Shown here: positions 25,856 through 35,133 of the stretch, in pieces
Layout: each line of letters begins with the position of its first letter
Position numbering within the stretch: position 1 is the stretch's first letter
NCBI GenBank assembly: GCA_963676605.2
Contig: CAXXSP010000024.1
Location: 62,001 to 126,000, forward strand
DNA length: 64,000 bases
Origin: SABI01 sp963676605
GTDB taxonomy: Bacteria; Spirochaetota; Spirochaetia; Sphaerochaetales; Sphaerochaetaceae
Direction of reading: 5' to 3'
Notes under the pieces: model-generated
Seen by the model: the letters and a program-made list of their open reading frames with translations, nothing else
Told to the model about the DNA's origin: nothing
Database searches by the model: none
Translations under genes and position numbers: made by a program

Positions 25856-27213
25856 GTCGACTCCCTCGATTCTTTCATCTGCTGGTGGGCAAGGAGGATA
25901 TCACCTCCGAGGTAGAAGGAGCCGGTGCAGAGAACAGGTGAAACCTGCTCTGACAGGCTGAGAGCAAGGGCAAGGGCATCAGAGGCCTCTTCGGCCAGAT
26001 AGAGAGAACAGGATGATTTCTGCCTGGTAATCTCTTCCTGAAAGATATGAAAGGTTGCCGTGATATCACTCTTTTTGAAGGTTCCCGGGCGGCTGATGAT
26101 GATATGGCTTGCCTGAGGAACGATGATTCGGGCCATATGGAGGATGTCCTTATCCTCCAGAGCACCGAAGATCACGATGCGCCTCTCTTCGGTGAACCAG
26201 GAGGTGAACGAATTGAACAGATGGCGTATAGACTCGCTCGTGTGGGCTCCGTCGATGATGATCGGGGGGTGCTCTGAAATCAGGCTCATTCTTCCTGGAA
26301 GAGTGGCCTGCTCGATCGCCTTTTCACTTACCCCCTCGCGGTAGAAGCCCGTCAGGCGGAGTGCGAAGAGTGCAAGAGCCGCATTCTCTCCCTGTACCTC
26401 ACCCCTGAGCTGCAGTGTCAGGTCGCTGGTATGTTCATCCTTCCATTCGATACGGACCTCTTCTCCCGCAGCAGAGGTGCGGGCTCTGATCGCCTCCACC
26501 TCCACCGTGATATCCCAGAGACGTGAACCCTTCTCAACTGCTTCCTGAGCAATGACAGAACGGGCTTCACTTCTCTGACGGCTGATCAGTACAGGGGTGT
26601 TCTCTTTGATGATCTTGGCCTTCTCCCCTGCGATCTTCTCTATGGTATCACCGAGAATAGCGGTATGTTCCAGCTCGATTGGTGTAATGATCGACAGAAG
26701 AGGCCGAACGACATTCGTCGCATCGAGCCTTCCTCCCAGTCCGGTCTCGATGACTGCAACGGTGCAGGATGCATAGCGGAACAGGAAAAAGGCGAAGGAA
26801 GTGTAGAGTTCGAAGGTCGTAACTTCGCTCACTCCCTCCTCATCAGTGAAGGTGAACCCTTCCATAGCCCTCCTGAAGGCATTCGAGGCATCAATGAGGG
26901 TCTTCTCTTCAAAGAACCGGCCGCTCAAAGTGAAACGTTCACGGTAGTCTACCAGATGGGGAGACATGTAGAGCCCTGTTCTCTCTCCCGAGGCTTCGAC
27001 GGCACGGGCGATCATCGCCGCTGTGGATCCCTTTCCCTTGGATCCTGCCAGGTGGATCGTGCTGTAGGCGAGCTGGGGATTATCGAGGTGAGTGAGAATG
27101 GCGTCCATCCTGTCCAGCCGGTATTCCCGTGCCGAATAGGTTCCTGTGCTCTTCTCGAGATTATTGTAGGAGTCTGCGTAACGGCAGAACTCGTCGAAGG
27201 TCGTGTGATACAT
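25846..27213 (-). CDS. folC: Folylpolyglutamate synthase / dihydrofolate synthase
   Basis: FolC adds glutamates to folates. The 455 residues show the Mur-ligase-like P-loop HLAGSKGKGSTAAMIARA, LYMSPHLVDYRERF, VAVIETGLGGRLDATN and the C-terminal IIDGAHTSESIRHLF. The start at 27213 is preferred to an upstream in-frame ATG (27270): homologues begin here and the promoter at 27220-27249 would place the transcript start on the ATG itself. No Shine-Dalgarno sequence is seen. The promoter spacer is a C10 tract, see findings. It is followed by rqcH with a 10-base overlap. Confidence 0.93.
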   Translation of the reverse strand: MYHTTFDEFCRYADSYNNLEKSTGTYSAREYRLDRMDAILTHLDNPQLAYSTIHLAGSKGKGSTAAMIARAVEASGERTGLYMSPHLVDYRERFTLSGRFFEEKTLIDASNAFRRAMEGFTFTDEEGVSEVTTFELYTSFAFFLFRYASCTVAVIETGLGGRLDATNVVRPLLSIITPIELEHTAILGDTIEKIAGEKAKIIKENTPVLISRQRSEARSVIAQEAVEKGSRLWDITVEVEAIRARTSAAGEEVRIEWKDEHTSDLTLQLRGEVQGENAALALFALRLTGFYREGVSEKAIEQATLPGRMSLISEHPPIIIDGAHTSESIRHLFNSFTSWFTEERRIVIFGALEDKDILHMARIIVPQASHIIISRPGTFKKSDITATFHIFQEEITRQKSSCSLYLAEEASDALALALSLSEQVSPVLCTGSFYLGGDILLAHQQMKESRESTCL

Positions 27214-27219
27214 GGACTC

Positions 27220-27249
27220 AATGTAGTACAGGGGGGGGGGAAAGGTCAA
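27220..27249 (-). promoter_or_regulatory. folC promoter with C10 homopolymer spacer
   Basis: On the minus strand TTGACC (27249-27244) and TACATT (27225-27220) are separated by 18 bases, ten of which are an unbroken C run (27240-27231). The -10 box ends six bases before the folC ATG. Slippage in the run would change the -35/-10 spacing and thereby promoter strength. Confidence 0.6.
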
Positions 27250-27335
27250 GAAATGGAAGAACAGGAACAACCGGATAGAGCAGTGAACACAGATGTGCAG
27301 ATACTGTGCTACATATGCTAAATACCCGATATCTC

Positions 27336-27364
27336 TTGTGTTTTCAGCTATCCCGTTCTATAGT
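27336..27364 (+). promoter_or_regulatory. Predicted promoter for the acyl-CoA synthetase operon
   Basis: TTGTGT (27336-27341), 17 bases, TATAGT (27359-27364); the gene starts 41 bases further on with GTGGAGGA as ribosome site. Confidence 0.5.
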
Positions 27365-27405
27365 TATAGCACAATCATCTAGATAATTGAATGTGGAGGA
27401 TAGAG

Positions 27406-29148
27406 ATGGGAACGAATGAGAAACCTTGGGACTTCCTGAAAGAGTTTAAAGGAACAGTCTTTACCGGTGAATGGCCTACCATTCCCGAGATGTTTGAGAT
27501 CACCTGTACCCGGTACCCCGATAACAGATGTTTTACCGCTTTTTCCCCTGTTGATCTGACCCTTACCTACAGCGAAGTTCTGGAAAAGGTGAAAAATGTC
27601 GCCTACTACCTGAAAGCTCAGGGAATCGGACGAGGCAGCAACGTTGCTGTAACAGGGAAAAACTCCCCAGAATGGGCAGTCGCCTACCTCGGAATTCTGA
27701 CTGCGGGAGCAACCGTCGTTCCGATAGATTATATGCTCACTGATAAGGAGATAGAAAACCTTCTCTCTTTTTCAGGAGTGACACACCTGTTCATTGATGA
27801 CGAGCGCAAGGACGCGATCGACAGAAACGGGAAGATCGGCATTACCGAGAAGATCACTCTGGAACCGGGTGATGATGATACCTATATCTTCAATAAAAAG
27901 GGAGACAGAAGGAAGAAACTCGATAAGGCGGAAGAGCATGATATTGCCGCGATCCTCTATACCAGCGGTACCACCGGAACACCGAAGGGTGTCATGCTCT
28001 CTCACTCCAACCTTGCGAGTGACTGTTACCTCGCACAGGATCTTCTTACCGTCCTTCCCTCCGACGTATTTTACGCACTCCTGCCTATCCACCACTCCTA
28101 TACGATGCTCGCCGTCTTCATCGAGGCGATCAGTATCGGTTCTGAGATCGTGTTCGGCAAGAAACTCATCGTCTCCCAGATCCTCAAGGAACTGAAGAAA
28201 GGAAAGGTGACGATGTTCCTCGCCGTCCCCATGCTCTTCAACAAGATGCTCAAGGGCCTGATGAACGGGATCAGGGAGAAAGGGATTGTCGTCTACGGCC
28301 TTATCAGATTCCTCATGGGTATCAGCGGTCTGATCAAGAAGGTCTTCAAGGTGAATCCCGGACACAAGATGTTCAACGGGATCCTTGCGAAACTCTCGAT
28401 GGATCATATCAGAATCTGTATCAGCGGAGGAGGACCTCTTCCTTCACGTACTTTCAAGCTCTTCAACCAGCTCGGCATAGACTTTGTCCAGGGGTACGGT
28501 CTCACCGAGACCTCTCCCATCATTACTCTCAACCCGATCGATGATTATATCGAGACTTCTGTAGGAAAGATCCTTCCACAGACCGAGATGAAGATCCTTG
28601 ATCCCGATGACAGGAAGATCGGTGAGATCATGGTCAAGGGACCGATGGTCATGCAGGGATATTACAAGAACAAGGAAGCGACTGATGAAGTCCTTTCAGA
28701 GGACGGATGGCTGCGGACAGGAGATGCCGGGTATATCGACAACAGGAACTTCGTCTACCTCACCGGACGCAAGAAGTCACTCATAGTTACCGAGGGCGGC
28801 AAGAACGTCTTCCCTGAAGAAATCGAAGACCTGTTCCAGCTCTATGATGAGATCGAGCAGATCTGTGTTCTCGGCTACCTTGTTGATGTCGCGAACAAGT
28901 CCGAAGGTATCCGCTGTATCATCTATCCCACTGAAAAATACCTTGACGAAGTGAAAAAAGAGGTGAGCGAAGCAGATGTTGATCAGCATGTATTCGACCA
29001 TATGCAGGGCATTGTGAACGAGGTGAACAAGGAAATGATTCACTACAAGAGAATCACCCGTCTGACCATCGCGAAAGAGCCTCTGGAGATGACAAGTACG
29101 AAGAAAATTAAGCGACATATTGTTGCAAAGCAGTACGACAAGATGTAG
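27406..29148 (+). CDS. AMP-dependent long-chain acyl-CoA synthetase/ligase
   Basis: A 580-residue adenylate-forming enzyme. Motifs: ILYTSGTTGTPKGVMLSHSN (ATP/AMP loop, about residue 188), QGYGLTETSPIITL (about 370) and DGWLRTGDAGYIDN (hinge Asp). It activates fatty acids, probably exogenous ones, for phospholipid synthesis or transfer. A GTGGAGGA box places the start at 27406. A paralogue is at 36254-37999; the two differ in length of the linker before the C-terminal domain. The gene is followed after 12 bases by yhbY. Confidence 0.9.
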   Translation: MGTNEKPWDFLKEFKGTVFTGEWPTIPEMFEITCTRYPDNRCFTAFSPVDLTLTYSEVLEKVKNVAYYLKAQGIGRGSNVAVTGKNSPEWAVAYLGILTAGATVVPIDYMLTDKEIENLLSFSGVTHLFIDDERKDAIDRNGKIGITEKITLEPGDDDTYIFNKKGDRRKKLDKAEEHDIAAILYTSGTTGTPKGVMLSHSNLASDCYLAQDLLTVLPSDVFYALLPIHHSYTMLAVFIEAISIGSEIVFGKKLIVSQILKELKKGKVTMFLAVPMLFNKMLKGLMNGIREKGIVVYGLIRFLMGISGLIKKVFKVNPGHKMFNGILAKLSMDHIRICISGGGPLPSRTFKLFNQLGIDFVQGYGLTETSPIITLNPIDDYIETSVGKILPQTEMKILDPDDRKIGEIMVKGPMVMQGYYKNKEATDEVLSEDGWLRTGDAGYIDNRNFVYLTGRKKSLIVTEGGKNVFPEEIEDLFQLYDEIEQICVLGYLVDVANKSEGIRCIIYPTEKYLDEVKKEVSEADVDQHVFDHMQGIVNEVNKEMIHYKRITRLTIAKEPLEMTSTKKIKRHIVAKQYDKM

Positions 29149-29160
29149 TATGAACGTATC

Positions 29161-29469
29161 ATGATGAACAGTTCGACAAGAAATTATTTAAGAAGGATTG
29201 CCCACAATCTGCAGCCTGCAGTTATGGTGGGCAAGAAGGGAGTTGATGAGGGCGTTGTCAAGGCACTTGACGAAGCCCTCATTGCACATGAACTCGTTAA
29301 AGTCCGGTTTCAGGATTTCAAGGATGAGGTAAGACCTCTTGCTGAAGAACTGGCGAAAAAGGTCAATGCGGCAGTTGTCACTACCGTGGGCCATGTCGCT
29401 ATCGTCTTCCGCCAGAATGAGGATCCGATGGATCAGGTCGTTCACATTCCTGATTCGGTTACCGACTGA
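29161..29469 (+). CDS. yhbY: YhbY/CRM-domain RNA-binding protein
   Basis: A 102-residue single CRM domain protein, which binds 23S rRNA precursors in 50S assembly. STRNYLRRIAHNLQPAVMVGKKGVDEGVV contains the GxxG-type loop (VGKKG) expected for this fold; HELVKVRF and TVGHVAIVFRQ are the later strands. The start may be 29161 or the next codon. A TGATG overlap couples it to the iron alcohol dehydrogenase gene, an odd pairing. Confidence 0.9.
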   Translation: MMNSSTRNYLRRIAHNLQPAVMVGKKGVDEGVVKALDEALIAHELVKVRFQDFKDEVRPLAEELAKKVNAAVVTTVGHVAIVFRQNEDPMDQVVHIPDSVTD

Positions 29470-30635
29470 TGAGTGATCGTTTCACACTGCTCCAGGTCCC
29501 GAAGGTTCTCTTCGGGGCAGGGACGCTGTCACAGCTGGCTGATTCCCTTATCGGGCGTCAGCCTCTGTTGATTATTTCCCCTTCGGCTGAAGGACACCTT
29601 TCCGTTCAGGAACTGTTTCACCTCTGCAGAAACCATCATATCTCACTCAGGATGGAACACCTCTCCGGGGAACCGGGAGTCCGCACTATAGATGCGATCA
29701 CCGACCGTCATCTCGACAGTGGCGTTGATATGGTGGTAGGGATCGGCGGAGGCAGCGTCCTCGACTCGGCGAAAGCCGTTTCTGTCATGCTCTATCACCG
29801 ACGTAACAAAGAACTGAGAGACCTCTCCGTGAAAAACTATCTTGAAGGGGTGGGAGACAGACCTGCTCCTGAGGGGAGACTTCCTCTCTTTCTTATTCCC
29901 ACCACAGCCGGAACCGGCAGTGAAGCGACCAAAAACGCGGTTATCTCACAGGTGGGAGAAGGAGGCTTCAAGAAATCTCTCAGACACGACAGTTATGTCT
30001 GTGACCTTGCGATACTTGATCCCTCTTTACTTGAGTCTGCGCCTCTTTCTGTTCTTATCCCGAGCGGAATGGATGCACTTACTCAGCTTCTTGAAGCCTA
30101 TTTCTCGGTATCCACCAACCAGTACATAGAATCGCTCGTCCTTCAGGCACTGAAGGAGATGCCCTATGCGCTGATGGGGCTGATTGAAGGAACAGGAGAG
30201 AGAGAAGACCACCTCGCAGTCCTCTCCTACGGAGCATTTATCTCGGGAGTGGGCCTTGCCCATGCCGGGCTCGGCTATGTACACGGCCTGAGCGGTCCGA
30301 TGGGCGCGATGCACGATATTCCTCACGGAATTGCCTGTGCACTCCTGATCGCGAAGACCAACCGTGCGATGTTCAACCGTGCGGTGAAGGAAGACAATGC
30401 AGATGAGTACCTTTCCCGTCTCCACCGACTTGCTCAATCGTGGAACCTGACGAATCAGGAGCAGGCCATTGAGCTGCTTGAACGTCTTGAAGAGCTTGCC
30501 TCCCTCCCTTCCGCCTCTTCCTTTGGATTCACGCTCTCAGAGATCGACACACTCGATCTCATCAAGTCAAAAAGGAACGCTCCGGTAGAAATCAATCCTG
30601 AAGAGCTCAAAGAAATTCTTCACTCGATCCTCTAG
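29469..30635 (+). CDS. Iron-containing alcohol dehydrogenase
   Basis: A 388-residue group III dehydrogenase. The NAD site GIGGGSVLDSAKAV lies near residue 95, PTTAGTGSEATKNAVIS near 145, and metal ligands are in the helix GLAHAGLGYVHGLSGPMGAMHDIPHGIACA (three His spaced as in the family). It reduces aldehydes to alcohols, probably balancing NADH in fermentation. Substrate is not predictable. It shares the operon with the acyl-CoA synthetase and yhbY. Confidence 0.9.
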   Translation: MSDRFTLLQVPKVLFGAGTLSQLADSLIGRQPLLIISPSAEGHLSVQELFHLCRNHHISLRMEHLSGEPGVRTIDAITDRHLDSGVDMVVGIGGGSVLDSAKAVSVMLYHRRNKELRDLSVKNYLEGVGDRPAPEGRLPLFLIPTTAGTGSEATKNAVISQVGEGGFKKSLRHDSYVCDLAILDPSLLESAPLSVLIPSGMDALTQLLEAYFSVSTNQYIESLVLQALKEMPYALMGLIEGTGEREDHLAVLSYGAFISGVGLAHAGLGYVHGLSGPMGAMHDIPHGIACALLIAKTNRAMFNRAVKEDNADEYLSRLHRLAQSWNLTNQEQAIELLERLEELASLPSASSFGFTLSEIDTLDLIKSKRNAPVEINPEELKEILHSIL

Positions 30636-30655
30636 CATTCCATTTCAAGATCTTA

Positions 30656-30698
30656 CAAAGAAAAATGCCGTACAGTCTTATCGACATGCACGGCATTT
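30656..30698 (-). terminator. Terminator of pfp (possibly bidirectional)
   Basis: AAATGCCGT (30663-30671) pairs with ACGGCATTT (30690-30698). On the minus strand the stem is followed by TTTTTCTTT, a good U-tract for pfp; for the plus-strand operon only the hairpin is present. Confidence 0.7.
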
Positions 30699-30722
30699 CC
30701 ATTTTCAGGGGATACCCTGTTG

Positions 30723-32381
30723 TTAGTTCTGTTCGAGTTCCAGGGTGCGGGTTACTGCGTCACACACTTCGGTGGGACCGTAGTACTGAATGGCACCGGG
30801 GAAGATGAAGGAAGTTTCTGTCTTCCAGGTCTCTCTCATCTTTTCGAAGTACTTGAACGGCTTGCCGTCAAGTTCTACAAGAGCCTTTTTGATGACAGGC
30901 TTCATCTCACCGTGTCTCTCCTCGAGGTTCATCATCATGGTGATGGGGATACCGCCTGCAGTCCACTGATCAGCGGGTGCTGTCAGGTTACCTACAGATG
31001 AGATGTACCCGCTGAACTTGTTTGCAAGGAGCAGGTAGGCGTTGTACCCGAGTGAGTAACAGTAGTCAGCATCGAAGTTTGAAGGGAAGGCACAGCGTCC
31101 TTCGTAACCGAAGAAGTGGTTAAGGCCGGTGAAGGCTCCCTTGTACTCGCCTGCAGCTTTCTTTGCAGCAAGTGCAGTATCAACCATGGAAATCAGCATC
31201 TTCTCGGTCTCGATTCTCGACACCTGGACGTTTCCATGCGGGTCACGGTCCATCAGGAGCTGTTTCTGAATGTCGGTGGGGGAGAGAGAGGAATACGGCT
31301 TTGTTCTCTTCAGAGAGTCTCGAGGAAACGAATTCCTTCTGAGCTTCCCAGTCTGTAAGGACGCCATAGGCCTTCTCTTCTTTGGCCAGAAGGTTGTTCA
31401 GGGTGGCGATCAGTCTCTTCACCTCGGGAATGAACTCGACGAGACCTTCGGGGATCAGTGCGATACCGTAGTTGAGACCCTTATCGGCACGTGCGATAAC
31501 CGCATCAGTGATGGTTGCCACCACTTCGCTGAGAGACATGTTCTTTGCCTCGATTTCTTCACTGACGAGACAGACATTCGGCTGAGTCTGCAGTGCGCAC
31601 TCCAGTGCGATGTGTGAAGCGCTTCTTCCCATGAGCTTGATGAAGTGCCAGTACTTCTTCGAACTGTTTGCATCTCTCATCAGGTTCCCGATGAGCTCAC
31701 TGTAGGTCTTCGTTGCCGTATCGAAACCGAAGGAGACTTCGATGAAGTCATTCTTCAGGTCGCCGTCGATCGTCTTGGGGCATCCTACGACAGAGATGTT
31801 CGATCCTTTATTGAGGAAGTATTCACCGAGAACAGCTGCGTTGGTGTTCGAGTCATCACCGCCGATAATGACGATGGCTGTGATATCGTTTGCTTCGCAC
31901 ACGGCAGCACAGGTGTCGAACTGCTCTGTTGTCTCGAGCTTGGTTCTACCGCTTCCGATGATATCGAAACCGCCTGTGTTGCGGTACTCATCAATGAATG
32001 CATCGTCAAGGAGAACCTTCTTGTCATCAAGAAGTCCTGAGGGACCGCCGAGGAAACCGTAGAGTTTGGAATCGGGATTTGCGTTCTTCACTGCATCATA
32101 GAGGCCGCTGATGACGTTGTGTCCGCCGGGAGCCTGTCCTCCGCTGAGAATCACGCCGATAATTGATCGCTGCGTGTTCCACGTTCTTGTCTGTGATTTC
32201 AAAGTCGACTTTCGGGAGTCCGAAAGTTGAGGGGAATAACTTCTGTATCTCTGCGGCATCCTGTGCGGGGGAAGTCGCTTCGCCTGTTACGGCAATAAGA
32301 GAGTGGATAGGGTTCCTCAGTATTGAAAGGTAATTTCGGCTGATACTCATATCGAGCCTTCTGCAGTGCTGAATACTCCAT
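30723..32381 (-). pseudogene. pfp: PPi-dependent 6-phosphofructokinase (PfpB type), three frameshifts
   Basis: The enzyme interconverts fructose-6-P and fructose-1,6-P2 with pyrophosphate, a spirochaete glycolysis hallmark. Four consecutive frames give ALQKARYEYQPKLP; VTGEATSPAQDAAEIQKLFP; GVILSGGQAPGGHNVISGL with the GGDDSNTNAAVL and PKTIDGDLKND motifs of the long PPi-PFKs; and DIQKQLLMDRDPHGNVQVS to the end. Removing one base at each of 32326-32328, 32161-32162 and 31278-31282 gives one 551-residue protein of the normal length. GGAGC precedes the start at 32381. Because all catalytic motifs are intact, the breaks look like base overcalls rather than decay. Confidence 0.85.
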
Positions 32382-32418
32382 TCGCTCGCTCCTTTGGTGG
32401 GTGGTATTTGTTGGCCTT

Positions 32419-32448
32419 ACTATACCGGTTTTGAGGAACCTGTGGCAA
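32419..32448 (-). promoter_or_regulatory. Promoter of pfp
   Basis: Minus strand TTGCCA (32448-32443), 18 bases, TATAGT (32424-32419), 37 bases ahead of the start codon. Confidence 0.6.
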
Positions 32449-32496
32449 GGGATACACAGGCGTGTGAGGATTGATTCATGAAGCAATAGAAGATTC

Positions 32497-32526
32497 TTGA
32501 CTCAGTGCCTCTTCGGAGGGTACGAT
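32497..32526 (+). promoter_or_regulatory. Promoter of the UPF0178 gene
   Basis: TTGACT (32497-32502), 18 bases, TACGAT (32521-32526). The -10 ends six bases before the ATG at 32533, which would make the transcript leaderless. Confidence 0.45.
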
Positions 32527-32532
32527 CGCCGC

Positions 32533-33028
32533 ATGGAAGATTTCTCACATGTCTTACTTTATGTGGATGCCGATTCGTGTCCGCGCCAGATCAGGTCCCA
32601 TTCTCCTCAAGGCAGTAACCAAACGGAAGGTGCCTGCTATCTTCGTGGCAGACCGTCCTCTCAAGGATGTCCTGGAGGTAGAGAAAACTTCTCCATCTGA
32701 TCCCTTCCTTGTCCGTATGATCGTGGTAGAGAAGGGAGATGACAGTGCCGATGACTATCTTGTCGCCTCTGCCGTGAGCGGGGCCCTCTCAGTGACGCGT
32801 GATGTGATTCTCGCAGACCGCCTTGTGGAGAAAGGTCTGACCGTCCTCGATGACAGAGGAGGTCTGTTCACTGAAAACAATGTGAAGGAACGTCTCAGTG
32901 TGAGAAATGCCATGAAGGAATTCCGAGACATGCAGATCTTCGATCAGAAAAACAAGCCTGTCTCACCGAAGGAGATCCAGAAGTTTGCGAATGCGCTGGA
33001 TCGGGAACTGACGAAGCTCGGAAAATGA
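32533..33028 (+). pseudogene. UPF0178 (YaiI/YqxD) family protein, one frameshift
   Basis: The N-terminal frame (from ATG 32533) reads HVLLYVDADSCPRQIRS, the family's DAD-CP start; the rest, one base shifted, reads ILLKAVTKRKVPAIFVADRPL, DDSADDYLVASA, DRGGLFTENNVKERLSVRNAM and a C-terminal FANALDRELTKLGK. Dropping one C from CCC at 32597-32599 joins them into a 164-residue protein of normal length. The family has an NYN/PIN-like fold with unknown role. The gene is divergent from pfp. Confidence 0.85.
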
Positions 33029-33061
33029 AGCAGCCGGATACCTCCGCACGTATTTGAGTAT

Positions 33062-33658
33062 GTGAATACTCTAGAGATAACCATAACAGGATTCCACAGC
33101 ACGCTGACCGAAACCTTCAGGTACTGGCTGCACAGCCATTTCCCTTCGCTTGAAAGGGTTGAGACGATCTGTCTCGACTCGGATGCTATGCCTCAGGTAG
33201 GTGAAACCGGTCTGCTCATCCATCTTCTCTTCGAGCTCGAGGACGTGTATCGCTCTTCAGGGATCCTCAGGCTGTACGGTGAAGGTAGAATTCTAGCAGT
33301 GTATCATGATGCACTGAAGGAAAAGGCACCCCGTCTCGGAGTGCCCTCTGTCTCATTCACCTATTGTATTGATTACCTGAAAGGAATTCTCTTCAGCTCT
33401 GAGGAGAGTGATGAGGAGAAACAGGTATGCTTCACTCCTCGTGAGGGGGAGATCCTTGATCTCTTCGCACGGGGAATGAGCGTCAAGGAGGTTGCCTATG
33501 AACTGAACATCTCCCGGTATACCGTGGCAGCCCACCAGAGGAATCTCTACCTCAAGACCGACTCTCACACACTGCAGCAGCTCACCCTCTTCGCCTCGCT
33601 GAGAGGCAGGGGATTTCCTAGAAATCGGCCTGCTTCGCGGCGCGGGGGTAGGGGATGA
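33062..33658 (+). CDS. LuxR-type HTH transcription regulator
   Basis: 198 residues with a GTG start and no clear ribosome site. The C-terminal part is a LuxR/GerE helix-turn-helix: FTPREGEILDLFARGMSVKEVAYELNISRYTVAAHQRNLYLK. The N-terminal 120 residues may be a degenerate receiver domain, but no conserved phosphorylatable Asp context is seen. The last 13 codons overlap the 3' end of asnS on the other strand and are Arg/Gly-rich, unlike LuxR ends; a shifted frame would stop near 33600, so the tail may be an artefact. Confidence 0.72.
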   Translation: MNTLEITITGFHSTLTETFRYWLHSHFPSLERVETICLDSDAMPQVGETGLLIHLLFELEDVYRSSGILRLYGEGRILAVYHDALKEKAPRLGVPSVSFTYCIDYLKGILFSSEESDEEKQVCFTPREGEILDLFARGMSVKEVAYELNISRYTVAAHQRNLYLKTDSHTLQQLTLFASLRGRGFPRNRPASRRGGRG

Positions 33659-35003
33659 CGTCTCTGATATTCTGCATACCGGTGATGTACTGAACAATGC
33701 GATCGAAACCGAGCCCGAAACCGGCATGTTTCACTGACCCGTACTTTCTCAGGTCCATGTACCACCAGTACTCCTGCGGGTCGAGGTTAAGCTCTTTCAT
33801 GCGCTCTGAGAGTACATCATGGCGGCTTTCTCTTTCGCTCCCTCCGATGATCTCACCGAGACGGGGAACGAGAACATCCATGGCGCGGACGGTCTTGTTG
33901 TCATCATTCATCTTCATGTAGAAGGCTTTGATCTCCTTCGGATAATCGGTGACGATGACCGGTCCCTTGAACACCTGTTCGGTGAGGTACCGTTCATGTT
34001 CGGTCTGCAGGTCGACCCCGAAGGATACCGGGTAGTCGAATGCAGAGTTGTTCTTTGTCAGTTCTGCCACAGCATCAGTGTAGGTGACATGGGCGAAGGG
34101 GGTCTCAACTACCTGGCGGAGTACATCGGCGATTCCCTTTTCAATGAACTTGCTGAAGAACGCCATATCCTCCTCGCAGCGGTTCAGGACCCGGGAGAAT
34201 ACGTACTTGAGGAACTCTTCCGCTATTTCCATATTCCCTTCGAGGTCACAGAAGGCCATCTCCGGCTCGATCATCCAGAACTCACTGAGGTGACGCTTCG
34301 TGTTCGAGTTCTCTGCACGGAAGGTTGGACCGAAGGTATAGATGTTCTTGAGCGCAAGCGCGTAGGTCTCTCCCTCAAGCTGCCCGCTGACGGTGAGGGA
34401 GGCCTTGCGGCCGAAGAAATCTTTCGAATAGTCAATCTCTCCCTCTTCTGTCTTCGGTGCATTCAGGAGATCAAGGGTCGTTACCTGGAACATCTGTCCT
34501 GCACCTTCAGCATCACTTGTGCTGATGATGGGTGTGTGGATATAGGAGAAACCTTTCTCGTAGAAGTAGGAGTGGATGGCGTAGGAAATCTCATTCCTCA
34601 CTCTCATGACGGCAGACATCGTGTTCGTCCTGCCTCTGAGGTGAGCAATCTCTCTCAGGTATTCAAGGGAGTGACGTTTCTTCTGAAGGGGGTAATCAGG
34701 ACCCGCTTCTCCGTGCAGTTCGAGTGAGGAGCACTGCATCTCGACAGACTGCTTTCCGCCCGGAGATGCAACCAGCACTCCGGTGGCACTGACAGCGGCA
34801 CCGGTCTGAATCGAATCGAGGATATCAGGATTCATGAAATTCTGCAGGTCGATGACGATCTGAAGCGAAGAGAGGCAAGACCCGTCATTCAGTTCGAGGA
34901 AGCAGACAGTTTTGCTGACACGTTTTGTCCGGACCCAGCCTTCTGCTGTAATCGGTGTGTCTGAGGGTTTCGCGTTGAGTAAGTGAATAATTCGTTCTTT
35001 CAT
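33618..35003 (-). CDS. asnS: Asparaginyl-tRNA synthetase
   Basis: A 461-residue class IIb synthetase. The OB-fold anticodon domain (ITAEGWVRTKRVSKTVCFLELNDGS) is followed by class II motif 2 TFRAENSNTKRHLSEFWMIEPEMAF and motif 3 GLGFDRIVQYITGM near the C-terminus. The Asn form is indicated by the family-typical AENSNTKRHLSEFWM. Presence of AsnS means direct charging of tRNA-Asn is available. CAGGAG lies ahead of the start. Confidence 0.97.
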   Translation of the reverse strand: MKERIIHLLNAKPSDTPITAEGWVRTKRVSKTVCFLELNDGSCLSSLQIVIDLQNFMNPDILDSIQTGAAVSATGVLVASPGGKQSVEMQCSSLELHGEAGPDYPLQKKRHSLEYLREIAHLRGRTNTMSAVMRVRNEISYAIHSYFYEKGFSYIHTPIISTSDAEGAGQMFQVTTLDLLNAPKTEEGEIDYSKDFFGRKASLTVSGQLEGETYALALKNIYTFGPTFRAENSNTKRHLSEFWMIEPEMAFCDLEGNMEIAEEFLKYVFSRVLNRCEEDMAFFSKFIEKGIADVLRQVVETPFAHVTYTDAVAELTKNNSAFDYPVSFGVDLQTEHERYLTEQVFKGPVIVTDYPKEIKAFYMKMNDDNKTVRAMDVLVPRLGEIIGGSERESRHDVLSERMKELNLDPQEYWWYMDLRKYGSVKHAGFGLGFDRIVQYITGMQNIRDVIPYPRAAKQADF

Positions 35004-35133
35004 GAATTGACTCCTGTTATCTGAGTATATTTCATTCTTACGCAGATTTTGTCAACTCAAACAGGTATAATCAACCCCAGATTCAGGTAGACGTGAACTG
35101 CCCATCTCGATATATTTTATGAAAGGTGGTCAC

